DNA from: Bacillus sp. SG-1
Lineage (GTDB): Bacteria > Bacillota > Bacilli > Bacillales > Bacillaceae_B
Assembly: GCF_000181495.1 (NCBI RefSeq)
Contig: NZ_ABCF01000001.1
Span: forward strand, 496,001 to 560,000
Reading direction: 5' to 3'
DNA: 64,000 nt
Notes under the pieces: model-generated
Database searches by the model: none
What the model saw: the letters and a program-made list of their open reading frames with translations, nothing else
Told to the model about the DNA's origin: nothing
Program-made: the position numbers and the translations under genes
Shown here: piece after piece, positions 36,038 to 45,954 of the stretch
How positions within the stretch are numbered: position 1 is the first letter of the stretch
How the letters are laid out: each line of letters begins with the position of its first letter

Positions 36038-36064
36038 ATGCTCTATATGTATGGAGCATTTTTA
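36038..36064 (+). terminator. Intrinsic terminator
   Basis: AATGCTC and GGAGCATT arms around a short loop, followed by TTTTT; 15 nt after the DUF4083 gene. Confidence 0.8.
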
Positions 36065-36132
36065 AATTCGGCCTGAAATATATTTTTTATCATAATTCCT
36101 CAGAACAGTAAAAGTTCCCTCATTCTTCCCAC

Positions 36133-37794
36133 CTACACCTCAGGCCGCACCCACAATTTTGAAAAATCGACATACCCAAAATGCTTGAACTTAATGTTCA
36201 TGATGTCTGATGAGAATGGGATAAATCGTTTCTCATAATAAAGGGGGATCATGATCGAGTCTTCGATTAGCTTCTTTTCCACTTTTAAATTAAGATCTGA
36301 CCAATTTTCAAATGGTGTCTGAAGGTACTCTTCTGCAAGCTGCTTCATTCCCTCGTTTTCTTTGAAAATATGATAAAGAGGGGAGAACCCATTTTGTAAG
36401 AAATGATAAAATGAGAAATCTTGGTTTGACTCGAAAATCTCCCCGTGAATGAAGAGGTCAACATCGAGTGTCTCCGGTTGTTTCGTCAGTGTGTCAGAAA
36501 AGGAGAACCACTTGATGACGTAAGGAATTTTTTCTTTTTCAAATATGTCAGCAAGCCATCGCGTTGGCTTTTCTGTATGGCTCGCTCCTCGAATCACAAT
36601 CGGCTCATTGAAAGGGGGCCGGTCAACTTCTTGAATATTGAAAGATTGATCTTGGCCAACCATGACACTCTTTTTGTTCGGTATCAGCCGAGGACTGCAC
36701 TCCCCAATAGAATGTCTGTTCTTGGCAATGATCCAATGCAGATAATCACGAACTTCTTTACGTTGGATGGCGGAGTCACGGCAAGGATTCATCACGACAA
36801 TACCGAAGCCGGAATCACTTTGCACTTCCACTGATGCAGAACGTTTTTGCTGAACTTGAGAATGGTAGATTCCTTGGAAATCCATCGGTACCTGGACGAA
36901 CTCCACTGCATCAAGCAACGGTCTTTCCAGAAAGTGATCGGAGAATGCAGATAGCGTTGTTTTCTGGTCACTGTTTTCCTGGAGTGAAAAGCAGCCTGTA
37001 CCCAAAATCCGTTCTTTCGTTTCCCTATAAATGCTCCCGCACATCATCGTGAGCATAGGCAGTGTATAGCTGCAGCCTTCCGGGTGATGAATATCGATGA
37101 TAAGAGAAGACTTTACTTCAATGGATACAATCGGTGCCCAGAGTTCTGCATAATGCTTGTGCCGCCGAAGTTTTTCCAGACATTCTGCCACGTGTTGAGC
37201 TGTCAGGATGGAGCCGTCATGAAATTTAACATCCTTCCTAAGATACAGACGTGTTTTTGCAGGAGAGGTATCCCAGCTATGTGCAAGTTCCGGGATGATT
37301 TTACCTTCTTCGGTGATGGAGACGAGACGATTAAAGACATTCGCCACCAAATGTGCACTGAAGACATCGGCTGCTTCTAGAGGGTGAATCGAGAAGAATG
37401 GATATCGTTTCGGGACAATCAGTTTGTCTTTGGACTCTTGAATGAAACCAAGCTTCGATTGAAATTTATTCATCAATCTCATTTTGCTGTCTGTGGACCA
37501 ATTGAACATCAAATATTTGCTGCTCCGTTCAACCGGCTCCTGATCGATTCTTTGTAGAGCTTCTTTTTCAAATAGTGCTTCCACTTCTTTTTTCCAAGTC
37601 AAGGCGGAGACATTTCCGCGCCCTTTTCCTGGTTTAAAAGCAATCCAGTCCTGTTCATCCCATTTCTTCAAGTAGCGGGTGGTCTGTTTATGACTTAACT
37701 GAAGGGTTTCTGCTATTTCTTCAACCCGGATGCTTCCAGAAGGATAATACCTCCAGAGCGTGAGCAGTTTGTTATCCAATGGTATTACCTCCAA
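36133..37794 (-). CDS. SgrR-family regulator (HTH plus SBP_bac_5 domain)
   Basis: A 553-residue protein. The N-terminal 110 residues contain a winged-helix (IRVEEIAETLQLSHKQTTRYLKKW). The remainder is an extracytoplasmic-solute-binding-like domain of the oligopeptide type (LAHSWDTSPAKTRLYLRKDVKFHDGS is the family's hallmark region). With no signal peptide it acts in the cytosol as a ligand-sensing regulator. It is divergent from an MFS transporter with about 80 bp between them, a common pair in Bacillus; it probably activates the transporter gene. Confidence 0.85.
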   Translation of the reverse strand: MEVIPLDNKLLTLWRYYPSGSIRVEEIAETLQLSHKQTTRYLKKWDEQDWIAFKPGKGRGNVSALTWKKEVEALFEKEALQRIDQEPVERSSKYLMFNWSTDSKMRLMNKFQSKLGFIQESKDKLIVPKRYPFFSIHPLEAADVFSAHLVANVFNRLVSITEEGKIIPELAHSWDTSPAKTRLYLRKDVKFHDGSILTAQHVAECLEKLRRHKHYAELWAPIVSIEVKSSLIIDIHHPEGCSYTLPMLTMMCGSIYRETKERILGTGCFSLQENSDQKTTLSAFSDHFLERPLLDAVEFVQVPMDFQGIYHSQVQQKRSASVEVQSDSGFGIVVMNPCRDSAIQRKEVRDYLHWIIAKNRHSIGECSPRLIPNKKSVMVGQDQSFNIQEVDRPPFNEPIVIRGASHTEKPTRWLADIFEKEKIPYVIKWFSFSDTLTKQPETLDVDLFIHGEIFESNQDFSFYHFLQNGFSPLYHIFKENEGMKQLAEEYLQTPFENWSDLNLKVEKKLIEDSIMIPLYYEKRFIPFSSDIMNIKFKHFGYVDFSKLWVRPEV

Positions 37795-37876
37795 AAGGGG
37801 ACACCTTTTTTTGAGATGTCTATTTTTATATATGTACGTCTAGTTTAATATACAGTATACAAAGGGAGTGGACAAT

Positions 37877-39142
37877 ATGAAGTGGAAGGAATTACCGAGA
37901 AATATTAAAGTAAGGATGATCACGTCATTCTTTAATCGAGCTGTTTCATCAGCTGTCATGCCGTTTATGGCCTTATTCTTTGCACAGGAAATGAATAAGG
38001 TTTGGGCAGGGGCGTTCCTGATCATGACGGTGGTGATTGGATTCGTGATCAATCTGGTTGGCGGGTATATCTCTGACCGATTTCCAAGAAAAAAAGTACT
38101 ATTAACGACCTCTTGGCTCAATGCCTTGTTTTTCTTAATCATGACCATCAGTCTGTTTCCGCAGGATAAGCTGATTGTTCTGTTCGCAGGTGCCTACATA
38201 GGATTCATTATCACCAGCAGTCTCGGCCGTCCGGCAATGCATGCCATTATTATCGATTCTACTACTCCGGAAAATAGAAAAGCCGTCTATGCACTTGATT
38301 ACTGGCTCATCAATCTTTCAATGGCAATCGGTGCCGCGCTTGGGGGCTTGTTATACCTTAACCATCAGACCGAACTGTTTATGATGTTGACGTTCACCTC
38401 CATAACCATTCCTATTGCGTATGGAATTTGGCTGGAGGATCATTTTAAGGACCAGCTGCAGAAAAAGCACCAAAATGTCTTCATCGATCTCATCAATAAT
38501 TACCGGGTGGCATTGAAAGACTCAGCGTTCACCAAAGTCGTCGCGGGATCGACGTTCATTTTCGCGGCAGAGTTCTCATTGAACAGCTATATCGGAATCC
38601 GCTTGGCTGAAACGTTTGAATCGGTTAGCATCGGGAGCTTTGAAATTGCAGGGGTTAGGATGTTGAGTATCCTGAATATCGAGAACATGCTTCTAGTGGT
38701 ATGTTTCACATTTATCGTCAACCGTTTCACCGACCGGCTCAACAAAAAACATGCACTTCTGTTCGGTCTGATCCTCTATGGAATCGGTTATGTGACCGTG
38801 ACATCCGCTAACACATGGTATGTACTGATTGCCTTCAATCTGATTGCCACGATGGGTGAGTTGATATACTCTCCGATTCGGAATGCAGAGCAGGCCAACA
38901 TGATCCCTGACGATCAGAGAGGTTCTTACTCTGCCTTTTCCGGCCTGTCATTCAGTGGGGCGGACCTTATTGCACGTTCCAGCATCATCATCGGTGCCTT
39001 CCTCATGCCAACGATGATGTCCGTCTATATCGGATTCATTGTCATGCTTGGTACGACACTTATCTATACTGGTTTATTCGCCAGGAAGTGGGCGGCTGAT
39101 AAGGTGTTGGAAAGTACGGTCAGTGCGGGTGGAGGGAAATAG
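37877..39142 (+). CDS. MFS transporter controlled by the SgrR-type regulator
   Basis: 421 residues, about twelve membrane helices in two bundles. The MFS loop signature GGYISDRFPRKK lies between helices 2 and 3. The ATG at 37877 has AAAGGGAG at 8 nt; GTG at 37868 is too close. The family exports drugs or sugars/peptides (DHA-type). Divergent from the SgrR-like gene, so its substrate may also be that regulator's ligand. Confidence 0.88.
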   Translation: MKWKELPRNIKVRMITSFFNRAVSSAVMPFMALFFAQEMNKVWAGAFLIMTVVIGFVINLVGGYISDRFPRKKVLLTTSWLNALFFLIMTISLFPQDKLIVLFAGAYIGFIITSSLGRPAMHAIIIDSTTPENRKAVYALDYWLINLSMAIGAALGGLLYLNHQTELFMMLTFTSITIPIAYGIWLEDHFKDQLQKKHQNVFIDLINNYRVALKDSAFTKVVAGSTFIFAAEFSLNSYIGIRLAETFESVSIGSFEIAGVRMLSILNIENMLLVVCFTFIVNRFTDRLNKKHALLFGLILYGIGYVTVTSANTWYVLIAFNLIATMGELIYSPIRNAEQANMIPDDQRGSYSAFSGLSFSGADLIARSSIIIGAFLMPTMMSVYIGFIVMLGTTLIYTGLFARKWAADKVLESTVSAGGGK

Positions 39143-39147
39143 GAAGA

Positions 39148-39176
39148 AACCCGTCAATGCTTTGGCGGGTTTTTTG
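39148..39176 (+). terminator. Intrinsic terminator
   Basis: AACCCGTCAA pairs with TTGGCGGGTT, then TTTTTT, 5 nt after the MFS stop. Confidence 0.88.
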
Positions 39177-39275
39177 TTTTATTAAGGTTTGCGAAAATTG
39201 GCAACAAGCTGGTTTTGTCGAGGTGAACAATCTAGTTGATAGAGCAGTTATGGATAATCGAATAATCATAATAGG

Positions 39276-39307
39276 AAAACGGGACAGGTGAACTGCCCCG
39301 TTTTTTT
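39276..39307. terminator. Terminator-like hairpin of the GGGACAGG repeat family
   Basis: AAAACGGGACAG pairs with CTGCCCCGTTTTTTT (one bulge). Similar stems with GTGAACTG in the loop recur at 44805-44838 and 45486-45515, each followed by ACTGGCTT. On the minus strand it may end the GAF-GGDEF-EAL transcript. Confidence 0.7.
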
Positions 39308-39326
39308 ACTGGCTTCCTTCATATCA

Positions 39327-41072
39327 CTAATTTCGAGTGAATGACAAACTTTTTTCTTGAAGAAGTTCGGAAGCATGATCCAATTCCATCGGTTTGCCGA
39401 GAAGGTAACCTTGAGCAGTGCCACAACCAATAGAGTCAAGGAGCAGCAGTATCTCTTCACTTTCGATTCCTTCTGCAACTACCTCAATATCAAGGGCGTT
39501 TGCCAAGTCAATTATGGCTTGGATAATTTTATTATCTTTTGAGTTAACGGTTAAATTCCTCACAAACACTTGATCTATTTTAATAATATCGATGGGGAGG
39601 TTTCTTAAATAAAGAACAGATGAATATCCGGTTCCAAAGTCATCGAGTGCAATCTTAATTCCTTTACTTCTAACTTTAGCTAGAATAGGGACAAGTGTCT
39701 CAGTCAATGGAATCAAGGACGTTTCTGTTATCTCAAAGTGAATTTGGCTTGGCAAAATCCCATACTTTATCAGAATGTGATCTAAGTTATCAACATCATG
39801 GCCGTAATGAAGAAATTGAGCAGGAGAAATATTAATTGCTACAGAGAATCCAGTTCCATATTTTTTGTTCCAAACCGATATCTGCTTGCACACCGTTTCA
39901 AATATCCAATTGCCAAGGGGGATAATCTGTCCAGTTGTTTCTGCCATAGGTATAAATTCTGCTGGAGAAATGAAACCGAATTTTTCACTTTTCCATCGAA
40001 TAAGCGCTTCAAAACCTGTAAGCCTTCTTGTACTGATATGATATTGAGGTTGGTAGTACATCTCAAATTTATTTTCACTTAGCTCCTGCAATAAATGGGA
40101 CTCTATCCAAACACTCCGCTCTTTTTTTAGGATGATCTCAGGGGTACAGAAGGTGTAGCGTTTTGACCCTGTTCCATTTACTGAATCTTTTGCGAAACCT
40201 GCTAACTTAATTAGTGTGTCAATATTGCAACACTGATCTAAATCATACACGCTTATACCGATACTTGCAGTCAGATGAAAGGTTTGAAACTTTGTAACAA
40301 TGGGTGCGGCTATTTCGTTAAGCAACTGTTCCGCATATTGGCCGCGCTGCTCATCGGTCTTTAAATCAAAGGTAATGACTACAAATTCATCTCCGTGCAG
40401 GCGTACTGCCAATCCGTCTTCTCCTGCACACGTTTTCAATCGATCAGCTATTTCTGTAATTAAAAAATCTCCTAAATCCACAGAAGCGTTTACGTTTCTA
40501 AACCGGTTTAGATTGATTAAAAATATAGAAGGATAGCGGTCATTGCTGACTTCAAAAGCTTCAAAAAACATATTTAAATACTGTCGTGTATAAAGTCCTG
40601 TTAATGAGTCATAATACACATCTCGTTCCAGATCAATGAGATATCCAAGAAAATGAGAGATTGAAACTATTAATTTAAGGTCTTTATCACTAAAAGTGTA
40701 ATTCCTATCCATAGCACACAAAGTCCCAAACAATTCTCCATTACGTAATTTTATTGGGAATCCAACGAAACTGCTGCTGCCTTGTGCTTTAGTAACTGAC
40801 ATATCCTTAGTGTCTTCATCTAACACCGTATTTTGAATGACCGTTGGATACGTACAATTATCCACTACTAGTGAGCAATAGGATTCCGGAAAAGGGATAT
40901 TCCCTTCCCGAACAAGAATTTCTGCTTTGTTTAACGCTTTAATAATAGTGTTTGTTTTTAAATCGTTGCAAGCAAGAAAAAAAGTGTTCGCATCTATTAA
41001 TGAACTAAGGTGGTGAAGGATGTCTTCTGCCGCCGGCATAAAATATAAATTATCAAGTGACTTAATTGACAA
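39327..41072 (-). CDS. GAF-GGDEF(degenerate)-EAL protein
   Basis: 581 residues. GAF domain about 15-155 (ESYCSLVV, FVGFPIKLRNGELFGTLCAMD). GGDEF-like domain about 160-320 with LHGDEF in place of GGDEF and no RxxD I-site, so diguanylate cyclase activity is doubtful. EAL domain about 330-570 with EALIRW, NIS, EITET, DDFGTGYSS, KIDQVF and AEGIE, so it looks like an active phosphodiesterase. TTG start behind AAGGAGG. The GAF resembles that of the 63 kb GAF-STAS gene. Confidence 0.9.
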   Translation of the reverse strand: MSIKSLDNLYFMPAAEDILHHLSSLIDANTFFLACNDLKTNTIIKALNKAEILVREGNIPFPESYCSLVVDNCTYPTVIQNTVLDEDTKDMSVTKAQGSSSFVGFPIKLRNGELFGTLCAMDRNYTFSDKDLKLIVSISHFLGYLIDLERDVYYDSLTGLYTRQYLNMFFEAFEVSNDRYPSIFLINLNRFRNVNASVDLGDFLITEIADRLKTCAGEDGLAVRLHGDEFVVITFDLKTDEQRGQYAEQLLNEIAAPIVTKFQTFHLTASIGISVYDLDQCCNIDTLIKLAGFAKDSVNGTGSKRYTFCTPEIILKKERSVWIESHLLQELSENKFEMYYQPQYHISTRRLTGFEALIRWKSEKFGFISPAEFIPMAETTGQIIPLGNWIFETVCKQISVWNKKYGTGFSVAINISPAQFLHYGHDVDNLDHILIKYGILPSQIHFEITETSLIPLTETLVPILAKVRSKGIKIALDDFGTGYSSVLYLRNLPIDIIKIDQVFVRNLTVNSKDNKIIQAIIDLANALDIEVVAEGIESEEILLLLDSIGCGTAQGYLLGKPMELDHASELLQEKSLSFTRN

Positions 41073-41514
41073 TCATTTTCCTCCTTGCTCCCGATGTGAA
41101 TATTTATATAGAAGTGATTGTAATCAGTAAAGAATAATGAGTACTCCTTCATCACGGGAAATATATTAACTTGTATATACACTTTATAATAACACAAGGT
41201 CTTTTTAGAAGTGCCAACCTATCAAAATGGTAATTTTCGGGAGGTGAAAGTTTTCCTCTTCCTAGGATGGTGATGATGTAATTTTTACAAAAATATAAGT
41301 TGTAAGGTAGTCTTATCCATTCGTGCTCACTCTGCTGGTAAGGGAAGTGTGTTGAATTTCACCTAGTGCCAACTTACTATATGAATCGTGTTCCGCATAT
41401 AGAGTAGATTTACTTGCCACTCCTGTTTTCACAGCCTAATTTTTTCTTTCATATTCCAATCTGAGTTGTGGAATACTTTTGGAAAGAAATAACTGTGCCC
41501 TTAGGAGGACTTTT

Positions 41515-43122
41515 ATGAATGATCCAAAGAAAGAAAGCCAAGAAATACATAAAATCAGCCCGTTCGAATTAAAAGACAAACTTATTGATCTGGCCACTGG
41601 GAAAAAGAGGATGACCCGCTCGATGCTGGACGCCGGCCGTGGGAATCCAAACTGGATTGCGGCAACACCTCGTGAAGCATTTTTTGCTCTCGGCCAATTT
41701 GCGATTACTGAATCCAGGAGGGTATGGGATGAAGGTGATTTGACTGGAATGCCAAGTCGAACAGGGATGGCCGACCGGTTCAATCAATATGTACAAGACA
41801 ACCAGCAGCCAGGCATCCCTTTGTTGAAGAAAGTTGTTGATTACGGCATTCAAAAGAAACACTTCGAGCCGGATGCCTGGCTCTATGAATTAGTCGATGG
41901 AATCATCGGGGACAACTATCCCAATCCCGATCGTATGCTTGTCAGGACGGAACAAGTTGTACACGATTTTTTATTGAAGGAGATGTGTGGGGACGATTCT
42001 ACCTGCGGCCCGTTTGATTTGTTTGCGGTTGAAGGGGCAACGGCTGCGATGTGTTATATATTCGAGACGTTATATAAAAATCACTTGCTCCCGAGAGGAT
42101 CAAAAATAGCCCTGATGGTCCCCATTTTTCCGCCATACATAGAGATTCCCGAACTGCCTGACAATAACTATGAGCTGGTGAAAATAAAGGCAACGGAAAT
42201 TGATGAGGAAGGCCATCATACATGGCAATACCCGGCTGAGGAATTAGATAAGTTAAAAGATAAGGACATCAAGGCACTGTTCATTGTGAATCCGAGCAAC
42301 CCGCCGTCCGTGGCTTTGAATAAAGAATCCGTTGATAGAATTATCGATATAGTAAAACAAGATAACCCAAATCTCATGATAATCTCCGACGATGTATACG
42401 GTACTTTTGTGGATGGGTTCCGCTCTCTGATGGTTGATCTGCCTTTCAATACAATCGGTGTGTATTCCTATTCCAAGTATTTTGGTGTGACGGGCTGGCG
42501 CTTAGGGACCATCGCCATCAACGAGAACAATGTGTTTGATAAGCTGATAAGAGAGCTGCCGGAGGAAAAGCGGGAAGTCCTCAACAAAAGGTATGCTTCA
42601 CTCACACAGAATCCTGAAGAGCTGAAGATCATTGACCGTATGGTAGCTGACAGCAGGGATGTAGCGTTGAACCATACAGCTGGATTATCAACGCCGCAGC
42701 AGATCCAAATGGCGATCTTTTCAATTTTTGCCATGCTCGATACCAAGAATGAGTACAAACAAAAAACGAATGACATCCTACACCGAAGAATGAATCTTTT
42801 ATACGAAGGTCTGGGGCTGCCGAAGAAACATTTACCGAACGAAGCGGATTACTATACTAAGATTGATTTGGAGATTTGGTGCAAACACCATTTTGAAGAA
42901 GGGTTCTTGGACTACTTGAAAAGTAATTATAACCCGGAGGATATTTTATTCCGCCTGGCCGAAAAGTCATCAATCGTCCTGATGAGCGGCGAAGGCTTCC
43001 TGGCCCCGGCATGGTCCATCCGCGTGTCACTTGCCAATTTGGAGGATGAAGCCTACTCACGAATAGGGCAGGAACTAAAAAAAGTGCTGGTTGATTATTT
43101 GGCAGAGTGGAAAGAAGGATAG
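41515..43122 (+). CDS. aspD: Bifunctional aspartate transaminase / aspartate 4-decarboxylase
   Basis: About 535 residues from the ATG at 41515 (AGGAGG upstream; the frame is open 12 codons further). Fold-type I PLP enzyme of the large-subunit kind: SYSKYFGVTGWRLG carries the Schiff-base Lys, SDDVYGTF and FIVNPSNPPS are the cofactor and substrate loops. It converts L-aspartate to L-alanine and CO2, which can generate proton-motive force with an Asp/Ala exchanger. No exchanger gene is adjacent. The length is typical of the decarboxylase and too long for AspC. Confidence 0.9.
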   Translation: MNDPKKESQEIHKISPFELKDKLIDLATGKKRMTRSMLDAGRGNPNWIAATPREAFFALGQFAITESRRVWDEGDLTGMPSRTGMADRFNQYVQDNQQPGIPLLKKVVDYGIQKKHFEPDAWLYELVDGIIGDNYPNPDRMLVRTEQVVHDFLLKEMCGDDSTCGPFDLFAVEGATAAMCYIFETLYKNHLLPRGSKIALMVPIFPPYIEIPELPDNNYELVKIKATEIDEEGHHTWQYPAEELDKLKDKDIKALFIVNPSNPPSVALNKESVDRIIDIVKQDNPNLMIISDDVYGTFVDGFRSLMVDLPFNTIGVYSYSKYFGVTGWRLGTIAINENNVFDKLIRELPEEKREVLNKRYASLTQNPEELKIIDRMVADSRDVALNHTAGLSTPQQIQMAIFSIFAMLDTKNEYKQKTNDILHRRMNLLYEGLGLPKKHLPNEADYYTKIDLEIWCKHHFEEGFLDYLKSNYNPEDILFRLAEKSSIVLMSGEGFLAPAWSIRVSLANLEDEAYSRIGQELKKVLVDYLAEWKEG

Positions 43123-43284
43123 GGTTTCGGTTAATTCTACTTCACATGAATCTGCATAGGAGCAAATATGTAAACCTTCACTTGAATTAATGTTAAATGG
43201 CTTTAAGGAAAGTAGTGAATAAAGCGTGCTTGATAAAGTCTACAACGATAAACTACGGTGAGAATCACGCTGGAACACTAGTAA

Positions 43285-43316
43285 GCCTCTTAAGATAGAA
43301 AGGGTTCTTAAGAGGC
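43285..43316. terminator. Bidirectional hairpin between convergent genes
   Basis: GCCTCTTAAG and CTTAAGAGGC are perfect 10-bp arms around a 12-nt loop. It lies between the convergent decarboxylase and SDR genes. No long T-tract, so efficiency is uncertain. Confidence 0.65.
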
Positions 43317-43336
43317 AGATAACCATATTAAATCCA

Positions 43337-44356
43337 TTAAGAACTTGTTGATTGTCCTCCATCGACGTGCAATACTTGCCCATTGACATAGCGGGAGTCG
43401 TCTGAGGCAAGATACACAAAGGTAGGTGCGAGCTCAAATGGTTGTGCGGGCCTGCTCATGGGATTTGATGCACCGAAAGTCGCAACTCTGTCAGCGGTAA
43501 AACTGGACGGAATCAGCGGTGTCCAGATAGGACCGGGGGCAATCCCATTCACACGGATACCATCCTTGATCACATTCTTAGAAAGAGATCGGATAAACCC
43601 AACCTGAGCTCCTTTTGTTGCTGTGTAATCAATCATTTCAGGGTAGCCGGTATAGGTAACTATGGATGTTGTTTCAATAATTGAACTTCCTGGTTTCAAA
43701 TATGGAAGGGCTGCCCGAGTTGTGTAAAAATGAGAATAAATATTTACTTTGAAGGTGTCATCGAACTGTTCGTCTGTTATATCGGTTAACTTTGGCTGCT
43801 GAAATTGAATACCAACATGATTACATAAGATATCAAGTCTTCCAAATGTCCTAATCGTTTCTTCGACAATGAATCTGCAATGATCTTTATTACGTAAGTC
43901 TCCTGGCAGCAATAGGCAATGTTGTCCTATCTGCTCAATTCGTGATTTTGTACGTTGTGCATCGTCATGTTCATTCAAATAGGCAATGGCCAGATGAGCC
44001 CCTTCCTTTGCAAAGGCAATGGCTGCTGCAGCCCCCATCCCACTATCGCCACCCGTTATAAGCGCCACTTTTCCTGAGAGTTTTCCACTTCCTTTATAAT
44101 TCGGATCCTCAATGATTGGCCTTGGAACCATTAAACTTTCATGCCCAGGTTGGTAATATTGACGTTGCTCAGGTACCGTGATTGGGACATCCTGGTATTG
44201 TGTTATCTGTCCGTATCGAGGGTAAAGCGGATAGGGATCATTTACACGGTGGGTGTGAAAGAGGTGCTGCATATGCTGGATCTCCTTCAGCTGATGTGCT
44301 TCATCCTGCTGTATTTGAGGGTACCCGCCGTGATGTTGGAAATGGTAGTTGTTCAT
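43337..44356 (-). CDS. SDR oxidoreductase, general-stress-protein-39 type
   Basis: 339 residues. An unusual N-terminal extension of about 95 residues rich in His, Tyr, Gln and Pro precedes a classical SDR domain: [12 protein letters not shown] (NAD(P) binding), CNHVGIQ in place of NNAG, the Ser of ETTSIV, and catalytic Tyr-x-x-x-Lys in DYTATKGA. It ends with [10 protein letters not shown]. Relatives in Bacillus are SigB-dependent stress proteins; I could not find a convincing SigB promoter. AGGAGG precedes the ATG. Divergent from the small 53-codon gene. Confidence 0.88.
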   Translation of the reverse strand: MNNYHFQHHGGYPQIQQDEAHQLKEIQHMQHLFHTHRVNDPYPLYPRYGQITQYQDVPITVPEQRQYYQPGHESLMVPRPIIEDPNYKGSGKLSGKVALITGGDSGMGAAAAIAFAKEGAHLAIAYLNEHDDAQRTKSRIEQIGQHCLLLPGDLRNKDHCRFIVEETIRTFGRLDILCNHVGIQFQQPKLTDITDEQFDDTFKVNIYSHFYTTRAALPYLKPGSSIIETTSIVTYTGYPEMIDYTATKGAQVGFIRSLSKNVIKDGIRVNGIAPGPIWTPLIPSSFTADRVATFGASNPMSRPAQPFELAPTFVYLASDDSRYVNGQVLHVDGGQSTSS

Positions 44357-44509
44357 AAAGACCTCCTGTTGAATGACTAAGATTTGTTAATACAGTATTC
44401 GCCCATGAGCTGAATGTTCCTGACGTAATCAATATTCTGTCAGGCAGTGACGTCGACCAGTAAACCGAATATGCTGTATAAACTTTTCTTTTAAGAAGGA
44501 GGAACCATT

Positions 44510-44671
44510 GTGGTATTTTTCAGCCCTCGAGCCCACTACCTATTAAAAACAGAATCATCAAAAAAGGTGCAAATGCAATATGATGGTCATCAGTGGCCAG
44601 CACCTCAAATTAAGTCTAGACCTCCGTATTACACCAATCCCAGATATGAATTTAATTATTCGAAGATTTAG
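44510..44671 (+). CDS. Small Tyr/Pro-rich protein divergent from the SDR gene
   Basis: 53 codons, GTG start with AAGGAGG 7 nt upstream, ending TAG. The C-terminal half is rich in Pro, Tyr and basic residues (PQIKSRPPYYTNPRYEFNY), which echoes the Tyr/Pro-rich head of the neighbouring SDR. No family recognised. A terminator-like hairpin follows. Support is the ribosome site, the amino-acid composition and the position. Confidence 0.5.
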   Translation: MVFFSPRAHYLLKTESSKKVQMQYDGHQWPAPQIKSRPPYYTNPRYEFNYSKI

Positions 44672-44758
44672 GAGCGTAACCTTTTCACAGTGAGATCCGG
44701 GATAAGTGTGGAAGGTTTTTGGCATTAGTAAGAGGCAATTCTTGAATTCTTCTAAGAG

Positions 44759-44793
44759 CTGGTTGTCGTCTAAAAATGATAGCCGGTTTTTTT
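44759..44793 (+). terminator. Intrinsic terminator
   Basis: CTGGTTGTC pairs with GATAGCCGG through several G-U pairs, then seven T residues. Confidence 0.65.
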
Positions 44794-44983
44794 GTTTTTG
44801 AGGGGGGACAAAGAGACAAGTGAACTGTTCCGTTTTTTGACTGGCTTATGTCTAATGGGATTTTGTCCCTCCGTCCCGATTACTTTGTTTTATTATTGCA
44901 TTGGGTAATTGGGTGAAATTTTTAACTAAAAACTGAAACTTTCATCTTTATAAATCGTAAATTAATTAACTAGGAGGGATTCT

Positions 44984-45466
44984 TTGAAGAAATTATTCGT
45001 GTTAGTCGTGGTATTTTTATTAGCAGCATGTGGGGGAATCGGGGGTTCTAGCAATCTCGAAACCTTTGATAATTCAAAATTAAAAGAAGAACTTAAAGAA
45101 GGGGCATTTCAGCCTCGTTTGCCTACTAATACTCCGTTTAAAGTGACAGATACACAAGTGATTCATCCACCAAACCAGGACACTAGGCTGATGATTGATT
45201 TTATGAGTTACGGAGACAATGAAAAAATCAAAAATACAATGGGTCTAGTGGCTGTTAATGGAAAGAATGTTGAAAGCTCAATGTTGGAATTTGAAGAAGT
45301 AGAGATAGGAGAGATTACTGGGCAATATGCGGTAAACGGTGCGGAAGCTATGATACTGAAATGGAGTGAAGATGGTATTTCTTATTCCCTCACCTATTAC
45401 GGTAAACAGTCAGAAAAGGAAGTAAAGAAAGAAGAATTGATTGATACAGCAGAGTCATTTGAATAA
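44984..45466 (+). CDS. Small lipoprotein, paralogue of 59204-59680
   Basis: 160 residues, TTG start with AGGAGGG. Lipobox LLAAC (Cys about 16). The mature domain has FQPRLPTNTPFKVTDT at its start, a central LVAVNGKNVESS and a GQYAVNG..MILKWSEDGISYSLTYYG ending, all matched in order by the lipoprotein at 59.2 kb. This resembles small extracytoplasmic domains of the DUF4367 kind. Function unknown. Confidence 0.78.
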   Translation: MKKLFVLVVVFLLAACGGIGGSSNLETFDNSKLKEELKEGAFQPRLPTNTPFKVTDTQVIHPPNQDTRLMIDFMSYGDNEKIKNTMGLVAVNGKNVESSMLEFEEVEIGEITGQYAVNGAEAMILKWSEDGISYSLTYYGKQSEKEVKKEELIDTAESFE

Positions 45467-45485
45467 TAGGAAGTTGAATAATGGA

Positions 45486-45515
45486 GTACGGGACTGGTGA
45501 ACTGGCCCGTTTTTT
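45486..45515 (+). terminator. Intrinsic terminator of the GGGACAGG repeat family
   Basis: ACGGGACTGGTGAACTGGCCCGTTTTTT hairpin (split: ACGGG..CCCGT stem) with T-tract 20 nt after the lipoprotein stop. A fragment AGGGACCTGTCCCT lies at 45541-45554. Confidence 0.8.
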
Positions 45516-45775
45516 GACTGGCTTACTTATAATAGGTAAAAGGGACCTGTCCCTAACTGATTTTCCGCGCAGTAATTATTCATACGCTAAAATTTAGAGA
45601 TGTATGGCATGTTAGTGGAGTATTAAGGGAATGCGGGAAGTCACTAAGGAAAATATCAATCATAATATTATTATGTAAACAATATTAGAGCTGGATAAGC
45701 GATCGCATTTGTCGCTTTTCAGTTCTTTGAAGTTTGGGTAACACGAGAATTTAAAGTGGGGAAGGGGGTGGATCT

Positions 45776-45886
45776 TTGTCAGGAATTTTGTGGTGGAGTA
45801 TGTGTAACATAATTGATTTTAATTTAGGCGGGCATACTTGTAATCACGAGAATAAGCTTGATAGCTGGCCAATGAGCTTTATCTAG
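45776..45886 (+). CDS. Possible 36-codon small protein
   Basis: TTG start with an AAGGGGGTGG site 7 nt upstream. The peptide (SGILWWSMCNIIDFN at the start) is hydrophobic with two Cys and two Trp. No family recognised and no conservation information; it may be a chance frame. The surrounding 490 bp between 45467 and 45954 otherwise hold only the terminator. Confidence 0.3.
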   Translation: MSGILWWSMCNIIDFNLGGHTCNHENKLDSWPMSFI

Positions 45887-45954
45887 AGTACGAGTTTTAT
45901 AAGATAAAAGATGAGATATGGAGCTGATTATAAGAGATTCACTGCAGCATTTGT

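Noticed and set aside
36445-37380. Plus-strand frames over the SgrR-like gene
   Set aside because: Antisense shadows of a gene with clear domains; no starts with ribosome sites.
39798-40536. Plus-strand frames over the GAF-GGDEF-EAL gene
   Set aside because: Antisense to conserved EAL and GGDEF motifs, so not independent genes.
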